Below the pieces are notes generated by a model that was given only the letters and a program-made list of their open reading frames with translations, was not told the origin of the DNA and ran no database searches. Both the position numbers and the translations under genes were made by a program. This document shows, one piece after another, positions 11,226 to 21,800 of a stretch of 25,169 nt of DNA; position 1 is the first letter of the stretch, and each line of letters begins with the position of its first letter. Origin of the DNA: Plantago elongata (taxonomy: Eukaryota; Streptophyta; Magnoliopsida; Lamiales; Plantaginaceae); assembly GCA_036897095.1 (NCBI GenBank), contig JAYMSP010002274.1, forward strand, positions 1 through 25,169, in the 5' to 3' direction.

Positions 11226-12300
11226 ATTTAAAAAAAAAAAAAAAGGAATGCATACAACTAACTAAAAGAAGATATGTACTTGTTCTCGTTTTGGCTATAC
11301 GTACAAATCTAACATGTGATAATGTTAAGGGTTGGATCATTGTTTTGTTTTAGCAATAAGCAAAAAAAACATATAGTATGTTTATATCAACCGTAATATT
11401 TACATGAGTATAATACAACAAAAATACATTTTTCCACACTAGATCTTTTGTCCACATGACCACACCGAAATCCATTTTTTATTCTTTGACTCCTAACCAC
11501 ATATATCCATAATCCATACCAATCAAGATTCCGCCAATTAGATGGTTGAGACTTAGAGAGTGGGTCGCTACTTCCATCCAACATGCTTCATTATATCATC
11601 GAACATTTAAAGGGATAGACTAGGATAACATTTCATGTTTTGATCCCACACCAATTAAAGCTTAAAAGTGGTCTCAATATCAAATATTGATATCGATCGA
11701 CACAATTAAAAATATAAAATTGACGATTTTGTATTTCTTATGTATACATATAATGCCGGTTAGGTGGAAAATTTTTACACTCCGACATAAAACCTAAAAG
11801 AAATTAATGCAATACATGCACATGTTTAATTTATTCGAGATATTCGAAAGAAATATAGAATAATTATGAAGGGGGGGTTATATGGTATATGAACAAAAGT
11901 ATATAATAACCGATGGTAGAAGTGAATTAGTATAAGCAAGTGATTTGATGGTTCGTTCAGCCTCATCTTTCTCCAGACACATGCAGAGATACGTTATTGT
12001 CAGTGATGAAAACCCAGAAACAATGCAGATTTATATTTCAATTTCTTCTATCTATCTACCCTTTTTATATGTTAATAGCATGCATAACTTTTCCACATTC
12101 AATAAACCTTTCGTACTTTCACTTGTTCCATTCTGTCCATTTGGTTTCGAGGTACGCGTGTAGCCTTCTAAAGTATTTTAACTATTTATTTTTTCTTTAT
12201 TTATTTGCCAAAATGAATTTTTTAACTTGTGAGTCGTGAAAATTATTGTGTTATGAGAATATATGTATTAATTAGAAATTTCACAGTCGATGTGATACAG
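11226..12300. other. Intergenic, no gene seen
   Basis: Non-coding AT-rich sequence. The overlapping plus-strand frames at 11945-12239 are low-complexity, Phe/Leu/Ser-rich products of T-rich DNA. A short TATCAA-TTGATA palindrome lies at about 11676-11692. Confidence 0.45.
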
Positions 12301-12309
12301 TGTTGTTCT

Positions 12310-12440
12310 TTGAGCCGAGCCAAACCGAATATTGTGAAACTCAACTTGAGCTTGAACTCAACCGAGTTGAATATGAAGTTTGGCTTGACGATTCGAAATA
12401 GCTTATCAAGCCGAGTCAAGCCATCAGTAAAGCTCGAATC
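12310..12440. other. CTTGAGC/GAGCC-rich patch, possible transposon remnant
   Basis: A GC-richer patch contains many short words such as GAGCCGAGCC, AACTTGAGCTTGAACTC, AACTC-AACC-GAGTT and AAGCCGAGTCAAGCC, several of which are mutually inverted. Comparable GAGCTCGAACTCGAGCC-style stretches recur in plant genomes as old transposon debris, but I cannot assign a family. The plus-strand open frame that runs through it (12229-12510) is not considered coding. Confidence 0.3.
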
Positions 12441-12782
12441 TCATAACAACACCAAAGTTATATACAACAATAACTTCCAAAATAGTCAGATTGTTATTTA
12501 TGCCTTGTGAACTTCCTAGAAATCCTCCTTGTGGAACTTCATCAAAAAAAATTGAGGTAGGGGGTTAGATCTTTTTATGCCAGTTTGACGTAGACAAATC
12601 GAACTTTAAATTTAACGTATTGAGTGAGTTGGCCAAGTCATCAATTTAGACTGCTCAACGTAGATTTATATAGAAAGAGACATATTGCAAGTAAATACTT
12701 ACCTAGTTACGCTTCAAATGAGGGAGATGGCTTTCTATTTGTAGGAGATGATCCAATGAACAAGTTGTTCTAATTAGATCAT

Positions 12783-13078
12783 GACACGTAAAATCCTGCC
12801 GAATCAGATCATGATACGTGGGTGTTGGACTATGGTAGCCCTTCAAGGTCACGTATTTGAGCTTCTTCACCAAGTATGGCCGGACACGTAAAATCCAGCC
12901 CAATCATATCATGATACGTGGGTGTTGGACTATGGTAGCCCTTCAAGGTCACGTATTTGAGCTTCTTCACCAAGTAAGGCCGGACACGTAAAATCCAGCC
13001 CAATCATATCATGATACGTGGGTGTTGGACTATGGTAGCCCTTCAAGGTCACGTATTTGAGCTTCTTCACCAAGTAAG
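12783..13078. repeat. Three-copy tandem array of a 100-bp unit, rich in ACGT cores
   Basis: Units start at 12783, 12883 and 12983 with GACACGTAAAATCC, so the period is exactly 100 bases; the third unit stops matching at about 13078. Units two and three appear identical over about 96 bases, while unit one differs from them at about four places. Each unit carries three ACGT cores: GACACGTAAA, GATACGTGGG and GTCACGTATT, so the array holds nine. A further ATCATGAYACG-like block precedes the first unit. There is no coding frame. It adjoins sequence with LTR-like features on its right. Confidence 0.95.
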
Positions 13079-13400
13079 ATCGGGATTTTTAGGGCCAGAT
13101 TCCCTAGGAATATTAGTTTATATAAGGTTCCCCTCTCCTAAAGTCATAACCTTATAAGGTTGCGATCCTATATGTGAAAACCTCTCTCTTTACTTGACCA
13201 TAGCAAGGTCGAAATGTCCCAAATGAAAATCTTTTAAGGTCAGAACCTCTTTGTAGAACCTTCATTTATTTGACAATAGTAAAGTCTGAATGTTCCCAAC
13301 GAGAACCTCTTTGGGAAACATCCCTTCTCAAGTTGATTGTGTATTGACTCGGTCGACGAGGGTCAAACTTATTTATTCATATTTAACAATACTCCAGGGT
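13079..13400. mobile_element. LTR-like segment with TATA box and a degenerate 76-bp direct repeat (tentative)
   Basis: TATATAAGG at about 13119-13127 is followed by a C/T-rich stretch and then by two imperfect copies, offset 76 bases, of TTGACC(A)ATAG(C/T)AA(G)GTC..GAATGT..CCCAA..GA..CTCTTT, at about 13184-13245 and 13260-13321. A retrotransposon LTR promoter region, possibly with the 100-bp array as its upstream repeats, would explain this. No primer-binding site, polypurine tract, gag/pol fragment or clean TG...CA boundary with target duplication was found, so this is only a suggestion. Confidence 0.3.
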
Positions 13401-14140
13401 AACATTCAATTTTTTTTCATTTTGATATTTTCAACTAATCGCTAATAAGTAGTCATACGAGCTTATTCCCACAATTTCGTTATAAATTTGTGTATATATA
13501 TATGACAGAGATCGTTTATAAGAAGTACAACATGATTTTCATATTATTTTTTTTTCTTGAAACTGAATCACAATTCTTTCTTATTAATAGTAACATAGCA
13601 ATGTTACCAATGGCATAAGAAATGCTCTTAATTAGAATAAGAAATGCTCTTAATTAGAATGAAACCCGGTGAAATTGAGGTGAATAATATAATCTGCGTG
13701 AACCCTAGATTTTGGTGAAAAAGATGGGTGTGACTTACTACTATTAGTCTACATGTTTTATCTGCGGAAAGGAAGTTGAAATACTAAAACTATCACATCC
13801 AAGAAAGTCAGTCGATCCTCGATTTGCTAGTAATAATAGTCTTACCTTTTCAAAAAGAGGAAAACATAAAAAGACGGCTTTCAAATGCTTTTTTCCTCTT
13901 CTACCCCTCAACTGGTTGGCTCTTGCTAATTTTACACTACTGTAGACTGTAGTAGTACTATTGTTAATGTTTATTTCCACTCACTCGCTTGTCTTGTGGT
14001 CCATACTCTACTACTATACCGTCTAACAATTTTCCATTTATTGTTTTCTTCTCTGTAGATTGTGGGTCCGATTACCGAATTCAGGCCCAATAACAGGCCC
14101 ATGGGCTACAGTCGATATTATGGGTCGGATTTTAATGCGG
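13401..14140. other. Intergenic with a 22-bp duplication and a site II-like cluster
   Basis: A 22-base unit ATAAGAAATGCTCTTAATTA.. is tandemly duplicated at 13615-13636 and 13637-13658. GGCCCA at 14084-14089 and 14096-14101 and TGGGCT at 14102-14107 form a site II-like cluster immediately left of the 600-bp transposon. No coding exon follows on either side, so any promoter role is unproved. Confidence 0.5.
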
Positions 14141-14143
14141 TTA

Positions 14144-14743
14144 GACCGTCTCCAATGAAAACGTCGCGCACCCGCATTATGAGATACGATGTGCCGTGAG
14201 GCACGTCATTACATACCGCGCCATGTGTGGCGCAGTGTAAATGTTGCTGCCAAGTGTCCACCCTGTTTTTCATTTTCTTTTAAATATTTTTTATGTTTTG
14301 TTCAAATTCAAATGCGAATAACTCGAAAAATATAAATGTAAAACTTATGTAAAAATTACCAACGCATTCGTCTCTTCGAGATCTACGAATAGAGACCACT
14401 CTCGACTAGTTTTGGATCATTTCATCTCGAACTCATTTTCTCTCTCAATTAAAATTATAATTGTAAAACAACCTCTAAAAACACAATTGTATTAATTTGG
14501 ACTTCTAAACACTATTATGATATATTAAAAAATAATTTTTTTTAAATTTTAAACCTTAATAAATTATAAAACAACTTAAAAAATATAATTTTATTCATTT
14601 TAACATCTAAGCACTCTTATAATATATAAATAAAAATAAAAAAATAAAAAAATTCATGACGTGACGACGACGACGACGCATTAGTACTGCAGAAAGAACA
14701 CACGACGACAACGCATCGTGAGGCGTTACCATTGAAGATGGCC
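14144..14743. mobile_element. 600-bp non-autonomous PIF/Harbinger-type element
   Basis: The left end GACCGTCTCCAATGAAAACG and the reverse complement of the right end GGCCATCTTCAATGGTAACG form imperfect terminal inverted repeats of about 20-25 bases. They are flanked by a direct TTA at 14141-14143 and 14744-14746. A GGCC-CTCCAATG-type terminus with a TTA/TAA target-site duplication is the hallmark of PIF/Harbinger elements. The interior has no transposase frame. It carries GC-richer subterminal regions (a GTGCC-GTGA-GGCAC hairpin near 14190-14205 and GAC repeats near 14660-14680) and an AT-rich core, and it shares TTCGAGATCTAC (14375-14386) with the remnant at the left edge of the window. Confidence 0.85.
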
Positions 14744-14746
14744 TTA

Positions 14747-16237
14747 TATTCTCCCTCGTCCTTCCCGATTTTAGTTTTTAGTATTTCATTTTTGTATGGG
14801 CGGAGTATATGCTAAGGAACTAACTTATATGTCGAAATCATAATTCTAGCACAAGTGATGTAGTACATGACCTCAACTAACTGTTGCTATAGTAATTGAA
14901 ATAATTTGGGTATCAGTGTGTAATAAATAGAGATAGATGGTCCTAATTTGTTTGTATGTACTTGGGTAAGAAGTGGGTAGTAATTATCGATCATTGATAC
15001 GTGTAGTGTTTGAATTGCTTCATTTAGTGAGACATTGATTTAAACACGGTGATGTTGCAACTAATGATCAATTAAGTTTAAAGCATAATGTTTGATTTAA
15101 TTTAATTCATGCTAGCGCAAAAGGTCTTGCATTAGCACACCAAGATTTACATGCACTTGTAGTATTGTAACGAATAAAATTTATGATTGTTCTTATAACT
15201 AGCTAGTATTGAACTAAGTACTAAACGATCGAATCAAAATCTAACTCCTTATTAGATTTTCGCGGTTTTGTGCCTAAATTTATGCGTAACAATATAAGTA
15301 TTCTTGTTCTATTCATCTAAAAATGTATTAACGAGTCCGTGAAAATTGCGAAACATACATCTCTTAAACCCTACTGTTTAGGATTCTATGTGAAAGTGAA
15401 TGGAGCTTAATGTACGGAAGGATTGGAATAGCTGGGTTGAAGTTGAACAGCCCGTCTGGTCCCTGCGGTTGGCCTATGGTATGGGACAAGTTAGCTGCAA
15501 CACAGATGTCTCATATTTAGCACGATTCACTTTTTCCTTATTCGATCATCATCTTATCGATCTGTCTTAATAATACAATAGTAGTATATAGGAATAGTGA
15601 CGACTAATTCATTCATCTATCTTTTGATTCTCTTCTTCAGCAATCAACAAGCACTTAATTAATTATGACGACAACTACTTGATACCACTACCAGCTACTA
15701 TTCAGACGTCGGGATGAAATTATCAAATCAAGACACTACTTCATCTATAATCAGTTTAACGAAACTAAAGTTATGTTTTATTCGTCTGCAAACTCATTCA
15801 GTTCAATTATATTCTTACCTTATGAGCATCATGAGATGGTATAACATTGATGTAAAACTCATGAAGTTGTTATATGATAGATTTATAAGTTCGCCAATAA
15901 AATTAGATTTCGATTCAATTGAACTTTTGGAGTATATACATGATGATATTGTAACGTACGGCTAGTGCAGACAGTATGTGCATGCAAATGTACTGGATCC
16001 TTACAGTGAATGTGACTACATATAACAGTAGAGAAGCTACACTAATATTTAATTATGCATGAAATTAAACTCTATAGATTACTTATTTCATTTCATATGC
16101 TAGCTATAATATTCTTGGCCCTTGAACATAAAATATATCAAAAACACCATTGCCGCAATTTCTTTTCATGAAATTGATTAAGCATGGAGAAAAGTGATAT
16201 ATTAACGTTATCCTGAAACCCTGATGGTCCAAAAATA
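14747..16237. other. Intergenic, no gene seen
   Basis: AT-rich sequence with no recognisable gene, RNA or repeat. The plus-strand frame at 15714-15965 (83 codons) has no domain similarity I can name, lies in AT-rich DNA and is not called. Confidence 0.45.
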
Positions 16238-16239
16238 TA

Positions 16240-16468
16240 TCTCCGGTCCCGTTAGAATTGAAATAATTTTTCGTTTTAAATGTCCCATTAAAATGAAATA
16301 ATTTTTCATTTATGAAAAATGACCTCACAATATAACTCATTTCCAATCACACATTATTAAATTTGCATGTAATTTTCTATTTCAAATTCATTCTTAACCA
16401 CATACTACATATTTTTCTTAAAAATTGTACATTTAAGATATGTTTCTTTTTAAATGGAACGGAGGGTG
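16240..16468. mobile_element. Stowaway-type (Tc1/mariner) MITE
   Basis: The left end reads TA-TCTCCGGTCCCGTT and the reverse complement of the right end reads TA-CACCCTCCGTTCCATT. Both are close to the CTCCCTCCGTCCCATT terminus of Stowaway elements and are bounded by TA dinucleotides (16238-16239 and 16469-16470). The element is about 230 bp, AT-rich and non-coding, with the TTTTTCATTTTAAATGTCCC style of interior usual for the family. The small minus-strand open frame across it (16104-16346) is therefore not a gene. Confidence 0.8.
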
Positions 16469-16470
16469 TA

Positions 16471-18816
16471 TGAGTCTATTAGGTGTACAAAATTGACAAG
16501 AGCTAGGATTGGAGTGTTCTTTCACGCTTTCAAGAGATAAAATCCTATTTGCAGATAACTTCAAGTGTATTTGCAAATAGCTAGTTTTCACAATCATGAG
16601 TTATCGTATAATTTATAAAGATCAAAGAGGTGACTGGTTAAAAAGCTTCAGTAAAATTTCAGCAAACAGATGATGAACTACTCATTTCTATTATCCTTTT
16701 CGTTTTCAATTTTGTTAATTTATCTACTACTTTGTCTGAAAATTTAGATCGCAATTAAAAGTGTCAGCTAGTGTCGTTGACGTAACATTGCTCTCGTGCT
16801 TTTTGGGGCAGCAAAATCCCATGCTCATTAAACAGTCTTTGCATTCACCTATGCTAACATACTAGTACCATGAACCAACACCTTGACAACAAGTTCTATT
16901 GCATACAGTATTTGAAATCTTTTTTATGTCAATAGTTTTTCCCTAACTACAAAGCATCTTTTCAATCTAACCTAGCTTGCAAGTTGTAATAGTAGCGGGG
17001 AAAAAAGAACAAGAGATAGTTGGGTTTTCACATTATGCGTAATGTAAATACAACATGGAAGTAAGATTTGTTGAAAAAAGAATTGGGAACCTTGTCTCGG
17101 AGAAATACTAGAGACGTAAAATGTCAAAGTGAAAAGTTTATTTTAGAGAAATTAGTATGGATATGGGTAGGGTGGGAAAAAGAGGTAAAATGATCTAGGA
17201 TGTGAAAACCAATGAAGAGGGGGGGCGGTAATTAAGAGGATGTGTACAGAAACATGTTTTTGGCATCTTAAACCAAACAGTAGGACAGCTCTCTATAAAA
17301 ACAAGGCTCTTTTTCTCTGTTTACATTCAATTTCCTCATGCAATTAACAGCATCCTTGTACGACTTATACAGTCCTGTACAACCCAACAAAGCTACTACA
17401 CAGATCATAGATTAGATACCTTGGCTTAGATTTTTGTTCTTCAATATCAAATTTTAAAAAGGAAAGAAAATAATTGAGAGAGTAAATAAATGTTTACAAC
17501 TTTACTACATAGGCGATAGGTCATGGTAAAAAGAAAGAATCATGTATTAGGGTTGTTTGTGCGCAGTACGTGAGAAGAGTGGCAGCATATTCTCCCATAA
17601 AAAGTTGACAACTAAATCAGCAACTTTTTGCGTCCATCCAATCCAGGTACTACCTAAGCATTGTTTCCCATACTTAAATGTTTTCTACATTTATAAATGG
17701 CCATGAGATAATGAGATCACCACCCAAATTTATCAAACTCTATTTTGTGTGGACTTGAGGTGGCAATTACAAAGTTGCTCTAGCTTTGTGTTTGTGTCAA
17801 AGCATTTCACTGGCCAAATTTACCATAGGGTTAGTGGCTTCCGCATACTTCACTCTTCGTAAAATGTTCTATCAAAAGAGTTCATGCATTTTAAGATATT
17901 AAGCACGATTATTTATAAATAAAAGGTGAAATAACATTTCACTTACGTTGTACTACATGTACGCCGGTGGTGAAATAATACCTGCAACTTGAAAACAGTA
18001 TCTTAGATTCAAATCTAAATGGATAGACAGGAGAGGAGACATGCATGGATCCAATATATTTGGTGGAGAAGATAATTTTTCAAGGAACTTTTAGGTCAGT
18101 GGATCAGAAATTCAGAACGAGTCAAGTCAAATTCTGGGCTCTAGAAGTTTCATAACTTGGTCGCAGATTTTATTCAAAAGAGTAAAAGTGTGATCTGTGT
18201 ATAATTACTGTATCATTATAGTTGATCAAGTCGTTAAATACAAGTATATATGGTACAACAAATTTCGAGTTTCTGCAGAGAAATTATTTTTTAAAATGTA
18301 CATATGGTACCGTACAACAAATTCAAAGGATCAGCGGGCTTTGCCCATTGGACATGCAAGAATCCATCACTGACTTAAAAGTTCATGTAACGACTGAACA
18401 AATTTTAATGAGACCTGGTCCATACACATTTAACATATCATGAGGATGTATAGTCCTTGTAGTTCTTACATTGAGTTTTGTCTGGTGATGTAATAATGTA
18501 AGGTCACTGCTTTACCTAATACCGTGCGGCCACAAGAAACTCACCTAAGAATGGTCTTCAGTGATGCAAGCTACTTGTTAAGTACACGTTACAAAGAACA
18601 AACAATGCCAAACAACTATCTTAATTATCTTTCTCTTTCTCACCAATATTGTAACAGCCCACAAGTTCTACCTATACATGTAAAGGTAAAGGAGGTGGAT
18701 CCAATGACAACGACAAAAAATGCAGGTTCATAGATGATCTTAAATTGGAAGTGAAAATTCTTAAATAAGTAGTCATGTTTATCTTACTGAGTCCCATAAC
18801 GCAATTAGATATCTCA
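16471..18816. other. 3' flank of the GOS12 gene, no further gene seen
   Basis: Non-coding sequence between the Stowaway element and the GOS12 stop codon. The rightmost 100-200 bases should contain the GOS12 3' untranslated region. No canonical AATAAA in the gene direction was convincing. A short block ATATGGTAC..ACAACAAATT is present twice, at about 18247-18269 and 18302-18325. Small plus-strand frames at 18222-18443 and 18524-18733 show no family features. Confidence 0.5.
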
Positions 18817-21800
18817 TCACTTGGAAAGCCAGTAAATTATAAGAAAAAGCGTACAACCAGCAATAACTGCCGATAGGATGAGAGTATCTTTTGATTTTTT
18901 TCTTCTGATTGAACCTGCAAGAATGGGGGAGGGAACATCAGGTTTGAGAATGGCTTATTTTCATATGCAAAAGGTTTGGAATTGTTCATTTTTGGGAGAT
19001 TACCAATTAGACCGCGAATTACTGGGAATTTGTCACCGAGTTGCTTGACTTTCCCTTGAACATCTCCAAATAAGGCCCTTTGAGAGCCCAATGTAGCTCT
19101 AGTTGCTTGAGCTTGACTAATAACATCATCAATCTACAAGACATTCAACCAAGAATCTTATCCGAGGAGAGCAAAAGCCGGAGTATAAAAAATTCAATTG
19201 GTAAGGTAACTGTAAAGAAATTCAACAGTAAAGATTAAAGATGATGAACAGTAATAGAAACTTGTGGAGCTTTAATGCTATGGACAAACAACAGTGTAAC
19301 TGTCACCATGACCAGAAAAATGTGGACTATCTTAACGTATGGTCTTTCTAATTCGGAGAGTCTGCCTGAACTTGTATCTAGATGACAAAATGCCAAACAA
19401 ACAGGCAGGCAGGCAACAAGCAGCAGGTGCAAAACAACATGTGGCAACTGGTCCCATCAGTAGAGTTATGTCTTTTCACACTTAAAGCTCATACAGTAGT
19501 TTCATGTACCACATGAAGCGACTTCATATTTGTACTCTGTGAGAAGACTACTAACTTAACTAACTACTGCTGTCTTATTCATGCATAATGCAAATTTTGT
19601 GGTTCAAATTTCACTAATTTGTTGAACTGGCTTAAATTGAAAAGCATGTGAAACTCAACAAATTAATAACATAAACATCCGAAGTCCCCAAGCAAATTCC
19701 AAATATAGTTTAGGTTGCAAAATAATATCAATAGTTATACAGAGTGCACTAAATTACTTAATATCAATAGCTACAAGAGAGACTATCTAGCCTGAACAGT
19801 CTGCCTGTGAGCATAGGAAATCTCTGTTTAGCTGGGAAAACTATTACTACAAATTTGGAAAGAGCTTGGTATAACTGACATTCAATGATCAATCACATAG
19901 AATCAAGCGAAGGAAGTCATCTATAAGTCACACCAAGGTTCTTGAACCAACATCCATATGAGTGAATTTTCATTCATTAGCTTTTGGCATTGGCAATGTG
20001 ATGCACAAAATTAACTTTGAGGAGCTAAATGATGGCAGAAGCAGTGAAGCTTCTCTCACTCTCTAATCTCATCCATAGTCTATTAATTATCATATGTTTT
20101 TTAAGAAAAGCATATTTATATATAGAAAAAATAGACATGCATGTCTGTATATACTTCAAAACACAGAAAACTGATCTTGGTTCGCCACTGACTGCAATCC
20201 TCATCAGTCATTCCAGCCTTATTAACAATACACAAGATAATAAGAGGGGGGTTTAGGGGGTGGGTGGGTGTGGACATCTTCCTTCAGAAAAATACTGTCA
20301 CACAATGCTCAAGAACTTAATAAAATCTTACATGGGATATGCTTCCGTGTATTGCCGCTCTCTCGCGCAGTAATTGGTTTCTTGGAGATACACTACCAGA
20401 AGCCTGCACAATACTTTTCTTCTCAAAAAATGGGGCATCATGGGAAGAATTTTGGTACTTAACAGTATAATTATTTTCATGCTCTAACCTTGTACTCGCT
20501 GATATCATCTCGCACAGAACTCAGAAGTTCTGCATGTTCCCGCATCGAATTAATATTTCCATTGATGCGTCTAAATTCCTACAAAAATATGAAGTCAATT
20601 CACCAAAAGAAAGTTACAAACATAATAATATGGGGAGAAGGAAAAATGAGCGGCAAGTCGACCTCTGAGCCACTGGAATGATAATGCAAATATGCAAAAG
20701 TAAGCAAAAGTGATCAAATTACTCAAATCCTAATCATCAAACAGAGCACTATCAAATCCCCCATATCAATATAAAAGACAGCATACAGGCACAGTAAAAG
20801 ATGGGGATAGGAGTTACAGAAAATGAGTAACTTTCATATTATTCAGATAAAATAAATATAAAGTAGAGGATTGGTGAAGTCAAACTCTGAGACTTCATAT
20901 AGATCATACTATAACATTAACACTTGTGATACATTTATAAATGCAGGAAAACATCAAGATGCATCTAGGACTACTTTTTTAGCTTACGGATTTTTTACAA
21001 GTGTAGTTGGGAGTCAAAAGATTAAATGATGTCATGTCAAATTTAATGTTGAATACATCACCACTATTTAGCTATGTTCTCCAGACTCGGCTAAACATAC
21101 CCGACTAGGGTGCATATCCCGGTGCCAGACTTGATTACTCTATTGAATTTTTTTAAAATCTTCCCTTAAATGAAGTGTTGGCATGCCATACACATACTGG
21201 AGTGTTGAATCTCCGACACAGGAATGCAAGCGGAACTCAAGAGTCCAGGTAACATAGCCATTTAGATACCCATGTGAATTGATCGCAAACGGCAGGGGCA
21301 TTTCTGAAGCCTGGGATTGCATATACTAATTCCCAAGTTCCGTCTCTCCCAACAGGAACTTCCATGGTCTGAGAAATAGGCCAGAGGGGAGTCGTGTTCA
21401 TTACTGAAGGAAGCTTACTAGTTTTACTAAGAGGTTTGAGTAAGTTCTACAAAATAAAATTACTAACTTTTTACATAATAGGGATGACAAGTATTGGAAG
21501 TTGGAACTGAGTTTCCAAGTTGGCCTTGGGGGTACAACAAAAGTAATGCACGCAATGAAAAGTTAATGCACATTTAGAATGCTTATCTGAATAGTTGCAT
21601 AGTCTATGTCTACAGGTGAAAAGTGAGCGATGTGATAATTGTGCAGAGCGTATTATTCATTCGAGATCCACTGTGCATAATTGGCATATCCACAAGATTT
21701 TTTTCATTCATACACAACAAAAGGAAAAAAAAAACTATTAAGATTTAGGATAAAAGAAGCACCATTGCGAGTCAATAAAAATGATTCTTTCCATGCTAGT

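Noticed and set aside
12229-12510. 93-codon plus-strand open frame
   Set aside because: It runs through the CTTGAGC/GAGCC-rich repeat-like patch and resembles no protein family.
12783-13078. CRISPR-like or satellite reading of the tandem array
   Set aside because: The units are directly abutting 100-bp copies without unique spacers, in a plant nuclear context; three copies are too few to call a satellite.
15714-15965. 83-codon plus-strand open frame
   Set aside because: AT-rich codons, no recognisable motif and no neighbouring exons; compatible with chance.
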